A DNA stretch of 64,000 bases from Pratylenchus scribneri (Eukaryota; Nematoda; Chromadorea; Rhabditida; Pratylenchidae), in contig JAQSEB010000047.1 in assembly GCA_030063045.1 (NCBI GenBank), forward strand, positions 62,001-126,000, read 5' to 3'. The first letter of the stretch is position 1. Each line of letters opens with the position of its first letter. Position numbers and translations under genes: made by a program. A model generated the notes under the pieces. That model saw nothing but the letters and a program-made list of their open reading frames with translations, had not been told where the DNA came from and did no database searches. Below are positions 46,893 through 56,382 of the stretch, in pieces.

Positions 46893-48369
46893 GACCACCC
46901 AAGGCGGATTGGGCTTCATTCTCATTCGAATGGGAATCTAATTTTAGAATAGCATTGAAATTGACATTAATCCCCTGAGGATATATTCCCTTGGCATTGT
47001 TTCCGAATTTCTTTTCATTCTTTTTATTGGAAGACTTCGCTCAACAATTTTACTTTTATTTGGAAAATAAAACAATTATTGCACAATCCTGGAGATGAAA
47101 TCTAGTTCATTCTACCACCCAATCATTGAATTGATGAAATCCCCATTTTGTGTTGATGGCACAAAAAATCACATCAAATGCAAATTTGTTAAATTTCCTT
47201 TCCAAAAGACATTTTATTTTACCCTCAATTTCAATTTGTGGTTTGTGTTGCGCACTTTTAGAGCATAAAATTGACGAAATGAAATTTGTGAATTTGATGT
47301 GAGGTGGGTTTTGGGTACGGCTTATACGGCATCAATTTTTGCGTGCCAAAATGACTGCTGCGAAAATTTTGATTGAATTTAAATTGAATTTCAATGAAAT
47401 TCTCTCAGCCAAGGACCACCCGGATTATTTTTTGCAATTATATTTCAGTGATTTGCACTTTTAAAATGGCGGCTGACTTTCCCATTGGCCAATAAAAATT
47501 AGTCAACTTTTTTCATTAATTTTCAATTATTCCTCGATGGATTGTTTATGTATTTGTTGCGCACGAAATTATGGCAAAAACCAGTCTCAATTTATTCCCA
47601 TTTTGCGTGTAAAACAAATAATTTGATGGCCACTTAATTCGGTTTCGGGGGAAAATTAGATTGGAAATATACAAAAGGGCGGAAATGGACCACCCTGGGG
47701 ATTTGCCTTAGAAAAATGCCTCCAGGGTAATTTACGATTTCAGCCAAAGGTTTGCGTGCCTTTTCCATTTTTCATTCCTCAAATGGGCAAATGGCATTTT
47801 GCGCCAACACAGCCCTTTTTGGGCTATTATTTTCCGCCAACATTCCCCCTTTTGCCTGTTGCGCTAAATTTGAATCCGGTTGGCCAACATTCTCACTTTG
47901 GCCTGCCATTTTCTTCCCGAGGGAGCATTTGGAGCAAAAATAATTGGGTTTTGGGTGGTCAAGAGTGGAATGGAGAGGGGCAAAAAAACAAATTCGCAAA
48001 TGTGTTGGCGGAAATGGGAGGAAAGGAAAGATGGAGGACCACCCTGAAAGGAAGGAATAAAGCCAAAAAAGCATTGCTTTATTACATTTTTGGAGGAAAT
48101 AAACTAAAAAGCCAGGGAATATTGCCTTCCATATATGGAATTGGCAAAAATTTAATCAAAATTATTCAATAAAATTTTGCATATTTCCGGTGCCCTATCG
48201 GAATTCATAAAATTTGCATTAAAAAGCCATTCGCAAGAATTCATTAAATTAAGGCCAATTTGGAGAGAAGGAGGGGACCACCCAAAATGTCAAAATTCAA
48301 TCTTCAATTTTCCTAAAAAATGTTCAGCAATTTTTTTGCAAAATTAAAATTGAATTTGGAGACCACCCA
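46893..48369. promoter_or_regulatory. Dense cluster of seven GLI/TRA-1-type GACCACCC sites
   Basis: Perfect GACCACCCA at 46893, 48276 and 48361, and as TGGGTGGTC at 47952. GACCACCC with a different last base at 47414 (G), 47688 (T) and 48037 (T). A one-mismatch GGCCACCCA lies just outside, at about 48659. The cluster is 5.3-6.8 kb upstream of the mab-3-like start. No coding signal is found here. The motif is the core bound by GLI zinc-finger proteins, including nematode TRA-1. The extended C. elegans TRA-1 preference (T-rich block 4 bp before the core) was not found at the sites I checked. Confidence 0.65.
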
Positions 48370-49876
48370 GCCAGCAACAAATTCGCCTTGGCCAAATTCT
48401 ATTAAATATTCTTTGGCCCAATTTGCGTGTTTCCGGCCAGCAGATGGAAATTATTGGCGGCTATGAATCGTCCGCTATAATTAATTTTTGCCTTTCTTTC
48501 AATGGGCGATTGGGGGGCGGTGTTGGAAAAGGACAAATGGGCAAAAAATGGAATAATGGAAAAAATGGCAACCATAAAAACTTCAATTTCGCAAATTTGT
48601 TTCGAGAAATGATGGAAGGAAATGATGACGAGGAGAGATGAGATTATTGTACTGAATTGGCCACCCAAATACGATAGGCTTCACCCCATCCGCCACCCTC
48701 TCTTTGGGGGCTCATTAATTCAACAAAAGCCACATTCTCTCCATTTTGAATTGGATTCCCGGAATTCACACAACCTTTGGTGGCCAATTTTTTATATTAA
48801 AAATGAGGGAGGCAGCAATTTTTTGCAATAATTTCGCCCCAATTCCTTCGCGTTTGATTTGGCAACCAGCATAAAAGAGTAACATGATTCTAGGAAACAA
48901 TATGGGAGAATGAGATTTGAGATTGGAAGAGCGGACCACACGCGGAATATAAGCTAATAAAAGGAATGTGGGAATGAAATTTAAATAAAATAATTAAAGG
49001 AAAATAAAAAGGAAAATGAATTCAAAAATCGAATAAATAATAATTGAAGTGGACGGTTATTCTGGAAAATGTTTTGTGCAAATTTAATTAAATTGAACTG
49101 AGCAAAAATTTCGCAAATAAATTGGAGGATAAAAAGTGATAAAACATTTAGGAGAAAAAGTGGGTGTGAGAATTGGAGAATGAAAGGAAAAATTGCATTC
49201 GATTTAGTCAGTCGATTTTGATTCCCCTTTTGGGCAAATTTAAGTAATATTTCCAAAGGGGGACTGGCAGAATGGAAGGAGTGGAGTACGAAGAACAGTT
49301 GTCGAGGAGAAAAACCAATTGAAAGATTGAAATTGGAAGGAAGAAAGGCACATAATTTATAATTTTTTATTATTCTTTGTTCATATTTTTATTCCAAAAG
49401 ATAAACAAATTGACTGGACTACGAATTTTAGGTGTAAGTTCAACGAAAAACTAGTTCTGACTGGCAAAAATGCCCAAGTGAAGATTTATGCCGGAGGAAA
49501 GAAGCCTTCCTTCAATTTGGCCCCTAAATAACAGGGAGGAATGTGGGTGGCCTAAAATTGGTGAAGCAATTGAATGGAAGGCAGATTGAAGGTCCAAAAC
49601 GATGGAATTTGTTGGCCTTTGGTTGGAAATTTGGGACTGTGAAGAATGAATAAAAATGGCCATTTATTTTGCCCATTGGCCCATTCATTTTGATGGCCAA
49701 TTCCCCACCATCCATTCCACTCTCCATTTCAATGCCATCATTCCTTCACAATTCCATCCAATTCGCCCATCCCTCCATCCTACTCAAAAGCCATCATTTT
49801 CATCGTCGCTGATAGGCTGCTTTTTTTGCCTTTCCCATTTGCCATCCTCCCAAGACCAATTCCATCGCCCATGTTG

Positions 49877-49885
49877 CGGGTGGTC
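49877..49885 (-). promoter_or_regulatory. GLI/TRA-1-type core, distal
   Basis: CGGGTGGTC on the plus strand (GACCACCCG on the minus), eight of nine bases of the consensus, next to the C20 run. Confidence 0.4.
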
Positions 49886-49911
49886 CAATGGCCTTTGTTC
49901 GGCCCGCTCTT

Positions 49912-49931
49912 CCCCCCCCCCCCCCCCCCCC
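49912..49931 (+). repeat. C20 homopolymer
   Basis: A run of twenty C in the gene-free region; the true length in the genome may vary. Confidence 0.9.
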
Positions 49932-50505
49932 TTTATTCCACCAATTCTATTCCCATATTTCAGCCCTATTTTATCGCCTTCCGACGGGGCAGCCGACCAT
50001 CCGCCAAAACACAAATGAAATGGATGGATTCACTCGAAGGGGTGAATTTGTTGTTTTCTAACCCCACCCCTACTATTTTTCTTTGTGCAAAAAATGGGGG
50101 CGCAATTGTTTGCCGTCTTCATTTTCGTCTTTGCCGCTTTTGGCCAGCCGGTCGTAAATCTGTCCAAACGGGGAATGGAAAATGGGCAAGGAGGCAGGTC
50201 ATTGGCTGAGAAAGGGGAATTGAATGGAGAGTGGAGAGGGATTTAAATTGGAAACGAATAATAAAAGGTGAAAACTGAAAATATTGAGCAAAATAATCGC
50301 CCGATGTGCAAATTGCAATTTTTATTTATCACCTAGGATGATTGGAGCTGATTGAATGGAGAAAAAGTGGTTGAATTCGAAGACAGTCTAAAAGGGGCTC
50401 ATATTATTAGAAAATGATTAGAAAGGTTGGATGAATTTAATGGTGTTGGGTATAAAAATGATTATGATGTTGCTTTAGGCATTTGAGATTTATAAATTCC
50501 ATCTG

Positions 50506-52750
50506 TTCTGATTTGTAATTGTAATTTTGATTTGCGATTGTAATTGTAATTCTGATTTGTAATTGTAATTGTAATTCTGATTTGCGATTGTAATTGTAAT
50601 TCTGATTTGCGATTGTAATTGTAATTCTGATTTGCGATTGTAATTGTAATTCTGATTTGTAATTGTAATTGTAATTCTGATTTGCGATTGTAGTTGTAAT
50701 TCTGATTTGCGATTGTAATTGTAATTCTGATTTGCGATTGTAATTGTAATTCTGATTTGTAATTGTAATTGTAATTCTGATTTGCGATTGTAATTGTAAA
50801 ATTCTGATTTGCGATTGTAATTGTAATTCTGATTTGCGATTGTAATTGTAATTCTGATTTGTAATTGTAATTCTGATTTGCGATTGTAGTTGTAAAATTC
50901 TGATTTGCGATTGTAGTTGTAAAATTCTGATTTGCGATTGTAGTTGTAATTCTGATTTGCGATTGTAATTGTAATTCTGATTTGTAATTGTAGTTGTAAT
51001 TCTGATTTGCGATTGTAATTGTAATTCTGATTTGCGATTGTAATTGTAAAATTCTGATTTGCGATTGTAATTGTAAAATTCTGATTTGCGATTGTAGTTG
51101 TAATTCTGATTTGCGATTGTAATTGTAATTCTGATTTGCGATTGTAATTGTAATTCTGATTTGCGATTGTAATTGTAATTCTGATTTGCGATTGTAATTG
51201 TAATTCTGATTTGCGATTGTAATTGTAAAATTCTGATTTGCGATTGTAATTGTAAAATTCTGATTTGCGATTGTAGTTGTAATTCTGATTTGCGATTGTA
51301 ATTGTAATTCTGATTTGCGATTGTAATTGTAATTCTGATTTGCGATTGTAATTGTAAAATTCTGATTTGCGATTGTAATTGTAATTCTGATTTGCGATTG
51401 TAATTGTAATTCTGATTTGTAATTGTAATTGTAATTCTGATTTGCGATTGTAGTTGTAAAATTCTGATTTGCGATTGTAGTTGTAAAATTCTGATTTGCG
51501 ATTGTAGTTGTAATTCTGATTTGCGATTGTAATTGTAAAATTCTGATTTGCGATTGTAGTTGTAATTCTGATTTGCGATTGTAATTGTAATTCTGATTTG
51601 CGATTGTAATTGTAATTCTGATTTGCGATTGTAATTGTAATTCTGATTTGCGATTGTAATTGTAATTCTGATTTGCGATTGTAATTGTAAAATTCTGATT
51701 TGCGATTGTAATTGTAAAATTCTGATTTGCGATTGTAGTTGTAATTCTGATTTGCGATTGTAATTGTAATTCTGATTTGCGATTGTAATTGTAATTCTGA
51801 TTTGCGATTGTAATTGTAAAATTCTGATTTGCGATTGTAATTGTAATTCTGATTTGCGATTGTAATTGTAATTCTGATTTGTAATTGTAATTGTAATTCT
51901 GATTTGCGATTGTAGTTGTAAAATTCTGATTTGCGATTGTAGTTGTAAAATTCTGATTTGCGATTGTAGTTGTAATTCTGATTTGCGATTGTAATTGTAA
52001 TTCTGATTTGCGATTGTAATTGTAAAATTCTGATTTGCGATTGTAATTGTAAAATTCTGATTTGCGATTGTAGTTGTAATTCTGATTTGCGATTGTAATT
52101 GTAATTCTGATTTGCGATTGTAATTGTAATTCTGATTTGTAATTGTAATTGTAATTCTGATTTGCGATTGTAGTTGTAATTCTGATTTGCGATTGTAATT
52201 GTAATTCTGATTTGTAATTGTAATTCTGATTTGCGATTGTAATTGTAATTCTGATTTGCGATTGTAATTGTAATTCTGATTTGCGATTGTAATTGTAATT
52301 CTGATTTGCGATTGTAATTGTAATTCTGATTTGCGATTGTAATTGTAATTCTGATTTGCGATTGTAATTGTAAAATTCTGATTTGCGATTGTAATTGTAA
52401 AATTCTGATTTGCGATTGTAATTGTAATTCTGATTTGCGATTGTAATTGTAAAATTCTGATTTGCGATTGTAATTGTAATTCTGATTTGCGATTGTAATT
52501 GTAAAATTCTGATTTGCGATTGTAATTGAAATTCTGATTTGCGATTGTAATTGTAAAATTCTGATTTGCGATTGTAATTGTAAAATTCTGATTTGCGATT
52601 GTAATTGTAAAATTCTGATTTGCGATTGTAGTTGTAATACTGATTTGCGATTGTAATTGTAATTCTGATTTGCTATTTAATTGTAATTCTGATTTGCAAT
52701 TGTAATTGTAATTCTGATTTGTAATTGTAAATTCTGATTTCCGATTATAA
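50506..52750. repeat. AT-rich satellite array 3
   Basis: About 2.25 kb of units TTCTGATTTGCGATTG plus TAATTGTAA (about 25 bp) with variants TAGTTGTAA and AAATTC. Recurring longer blocks (for example similar unit order at about 51.1-51.4, 51.6-51.85 and 51.98-52.2 kb) point to higher-order repeats of a few hundred bp and amplification in blocks. The left boundary, AATTCCATCTGTTCTGATTT, resembles the border of array 2. Confidence 0.95.
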
Positions 52751-54326
52751 ATTCCTTATACTTATTCGGTGAAAAAGGGAAGTAATGCGGGGGTTACTGT
52801 ATGTGAGATGCCCTTAGGGCATGGATCAAATCTGTCATTTCTCCTTTATTTATTTCTCCTTTCCCATTCAAAATACTGTAGAAATGAAATAGGATGTGAA
52901 TGTGAATTTAACTTTAGGGCAGGTTCAATGTTAATTTTCTTTGCCCCATGCCCCTTCAAAAATTTTGAATAAGTGAGAAGAGGAAGGAGAAATGTTGATT
53001 GGAATTTTAGAAAAAAGCACGGATAGTCAACTCGAAATAAGTGAATCAGTATTGGCACTGGCACAACAAAATATTCCACAAAATGCATTGCCGAAAATAT
53101 AAAAGTAATTCATTTTTTCAAATTATTGTAATGGTAGATTACTCTTTTTATGTTATGACAAACGTTTTATTTTCGTATTTTTATTTTAGAGTTGTTTTAT
53201 TGTACAAAAGATTTTCCAACCCAAACTAAGTGGAATTTCACTTAGATATAAATTAACATCAATCAAATCTCTAGAATATATTTATTTGTGTATTAAATAT
53301 GTATAAATTTTTTGACGAGTACAAAATTATTTTTCCAACACGGGAACGGAGGGAAGTGATTGTGAGCAAATTGGCAAATACAAAAGGTGGCGGGAGAGGA
53401 GGGAGAATTCACCGATGGATTTTTAATTACATTATTAATATAATTTTCTTCACTTATAAAATTTTGGAAATGAGAAATGGGACCGGGAATGCTCTAGGAA
53501 TTTGAATTTACAACATTGGGGGAAATTGTACGAAATGGAGAAAGGCACTGGGGACAAACACATCCGGGGGATAAAAAATAATTCATAAAATAGTTTGCAG
53601 GGGCAATTGGGGAATTTAATTGGTTGATTTGGCAATTGGGACCAAAGAAAGGGTTTAAAAAACAGTGAACAATGCCAAATTGGAGAGCATTTTTCAAATT
53701 AACCACAAATGATTGGACACGTTTATAGAGGGGTAGAATGGATCACTGTGGATGTGGGGTAGGGTATTGCTAAAAAAAACACAATAAAATTTCCCATTTA
53801 TTTCGATCGCACCACATAAAAGAAGTGAATTCTTGCAAAGTTTTTATTTGGGAGGATAATTGACAACAATAATATGTGAAAATGAAAAAGGCAAATAATC
53901 AATTCATATTCAACCGGGAATCAATATAAGGGGATATAATGATCAATTTAGTGTGCAAATGTTGGACAAAAAATTGTAGGGAAGGAGTATAAAAATAATT
54001 GGGAAAATAATGAAATAATTTGTGAGAATTGTGATTTTGTATACAATTTGGAAGCCGAATTGAGGCAAAATTGATGATGATGAGTGTAGATTCACCGGAG
54101 AGAATAAAAATTGGATGAATAGATAAATGGAGAAGGAAAAAGAGGAATATATGGACACTGTGTTCTAACAAAGTGAAAAATTGTAAAAGGGAATTGGGAA
54201 GGAAGGCTCCAGAATGCAACAAAGATCACTTCCTGGAATTGACACAATTCATTCATCTTTTTTTGATTTCATCCATTCTGGAGCATTTTTTTTGGATTTG
54301 ATTGATGAGCATTCATTCAACTGCTG

Positions 54327-56382
54327 TTATCGCCTTGTGGTTGGAGGAACAGATTCCTGAAAATAAAATAAATTTATTTTTGATGGCATATTTATATTCT
54401 AATCCTTTATTATTTCCCAAAAACTGACCATTGTGATTGGCCGTTTAATTTCTCCACTGCCATTTGAATTGCCAATGCCACCGAATCGAGTTGTCGGTCG
54501 GCCATTTGAAGGATTGCCAAGGGCAAATCGGTTATTGTTGTTGATTGTTCCTCCTCCAGTTTCAACTTTTCTTTTCCATGGCTGAGGCTGTGATCCTCCT
54601 CCATTGCTTGGATCGGCCACTTGGGTGATTGGCGATGAGGAGGCCATTGGCGGCGGTTGAATCAAATCCTCGGATGGAGTCAGGCACCGAGGCTGTTGGT
54701 GATGAGGGACTGTGCCAAGCACTCGGTAGATGTCATCCGCCTGGGCCAATTCCTCAAGCATTGGCAACAAATCGAGCAATTCCGTGTCATTTGGATCGTC
54801 AAACCATGTCCGGACGGCGATCTAAAAAAATTAATTAATTAATTAAAATAAAAGCGCCATTTGATACCTTTATTTTTGCCCTAATTGCAAAAAAATTTAA
54901 AAAATCATAAGCCCCCAATGGGAATCGAACCATTCTTGCCCTTTTCCCCATACACTAAATCGAACGACATACCACTGCGCTAATGGGCCATATAAATTAA
55001 TGTTTGCAAATTGCCCTATGTTCTTTCTTACTTTATAAGGGAGGGGCATCAATTTTATTTGTTTAGTACCATTCGCCATGAAAAAGTTAATATGACCAAA
55101 AATCCAGGGAAAAATAAATGCTACGAAATACGAATCGAGATTTACCCAATTTTTATTAATAATACTAGAAAGATGAAACTGACCGCATTGTCCGGATGGA
55201 AGGCATAACTAGCCGGTGAATTATCAATGATGACCACTTTTCGCAAATCTCTGCCCAATCGTTCCAAATCCTTTAAAATATAAATTAAATATTTTAATTT
55301 ATAATAAATTACCTTCACATAATTCCCTTCAAAAAAGACGCATGATTCGCGGAAAAGTCGAGTTCGAAAAATTCTCCGCTTATCAAGAAGATCTGCCACC
55401 GGATCCGCATACTAAAATTAAATTAATTTAAAAATAATTAATTTTAATATAGGATACCTTTGCTAGACTGGCTGTGAAAAGAATGCATTCAAAAAGGGAG
55501 CCAATCCGTTCCAAAAAATGGTCGGTGTGAGGCCTTTTGAGCACATAGACTTGATGAACGACGTTGTCAATTTCGACTGGAATCACAAAATCGGCATTTT
55601 TGACCGGCTAATTTTATAATTAAAAATTATTTAAATTTAATTTGCAAAATTACCTTAAATGAAGAATGGACCAGTGTTTCGTCCAAATCAACAATTAAAC
55701 ATTTTCGATTGGCATCCGAAGGCAAAACCCGTTGCAAAAGGAAGTGATGTTCTTGCTGGAAAAATAAAATTAAAAATATCTTAGATTTAAACCTGTCGTT
55801 TATTTTGTTCAGCACCCAAATTGGGCAAAATGTTGTTATTATTTGTGTTATTATTGTTGTTGTGGCCAATGCCGAGGACCAGTTGTGTTCCTTTAGAGGA
55901 GGTTTCGGGACGAGGCGCCAATCTTTGCCGGATTCCTCCAGATTTGATTGGTGACAACAATGCATTCGATGGTTGAGGACCGTGACCACCTTTGGTGGCC
56001 TGCGTAATTGGCAACGAAGTCCTTGGATCGCATCCATCTGCGGCAGAATTGGACGAATCATTCTCTAAAAACAGCAATTTTAATTATAATTGTATATTAA
56101 AATATGCTCACTTTTGCCGTAATTGTTTGGCCGAATGCAACAGCAAAGGGTATGCAAAAATTTGGGCATTGTACGGCGAGTTGAGGACGGCAATTGTTGC
56201 GATGGATGATGTTGATGAGGAGGGGGTGGTCTGCCTGTTGTTCCTCTGTTTCGAGCGCCCGAAGCTCTGGACGGCGGCGGGGGATTTTGGCCGGTAACAG
56301 CCAGCGCTTCACCTTTATTGGCCTTCTCTTGAGGAATATTCTCCGAATTCCGGCTATCCACTGATTCCGATGAGAAATTAAT
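54327..56382 (-). CDS. scpl-1: SCP-type small CTD phosphatase (HAD family)
   Basis: Dephosphorylates RNA polymerase II CTD Ser5 and other phosphoproteins. The catalytic block is nearly identical to human CTDSP1: [18 protein letters not shown] (DxDxT motif), [124 protein letters not shown]. The region before it ([11 protein letters not shown]) matches the SCP LFCCVC segment. The C-terminal extension of about 120 residues (Pro/Asn/Gly-rich, ending [13 protein letters not shown]) is unusual for the family. The first exon seen (from 56382) begins mid-ORF with [15 protein letters not shown], so a start exon lies upstream, perhaps at 59680-59892. Confidence 0.9.
54900..54995 (-). tRNA. tRNA-like sequence, probably degenerate, in an SCP phosphatase intron
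   Basis: On the minus strand, TAGCGCAGTGGTATG resembles an internal A box and GGTTCGATTCCC is a good B box, spaced as in a tRNA with a variable arm. The acceptor ends (GGCCCAT... and ...GGGGGCT) pair only partly, the T-stem needs an extra base, and I cannot form a clean anticodon stem. It is followed by T-runs on the minus strand. A tRNA pseudogene or tRNA-derived SINE is more likely than a working tRNA. Confidence 0.4.

Larger units (their letters stand above)
41582..54326. other. 12.7-kb gene-free region upstream of mab-3-like gene
   Basis: Flanked by the mab-3-like start and by the 3' end of the SCP phosphatase gene, both minus strand, so it lies upstream of mab-3. It holds two satellite arrays (45.0-46.2 and 50.5-52.7 kb), GLI/TRA-1-type sites, a CTGCCAGCC motif family, three long G/C homopolymers, and purine/pyrimidine-biased stretches (for example 42.2-42.8 and 43.8-44.4 kb). 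ORFs of up to 241 codons occur but are low complexity, overlap in several frames and show no domain or splice logic. No tRNA or rRNA seen. In a window with about one gene per 2-3 kb this gap is exceptional. Confidence 0.75.

Noticed and set aside
45008..52750. CRISPR-like appearance of regularly repeated blocks
   Set aside because: Units are directly adjacent variants of one short motif with no unique spacers, in a eukaryotic genome; this is satellite DNA.
53899..54222. 107-codon minus-strand ORF near the 3' end of the SCP gene
   Set aside because: AT-rich, Phe/Ile/Leu/His-rich sequence with overlapping frames; no evidence of coding.
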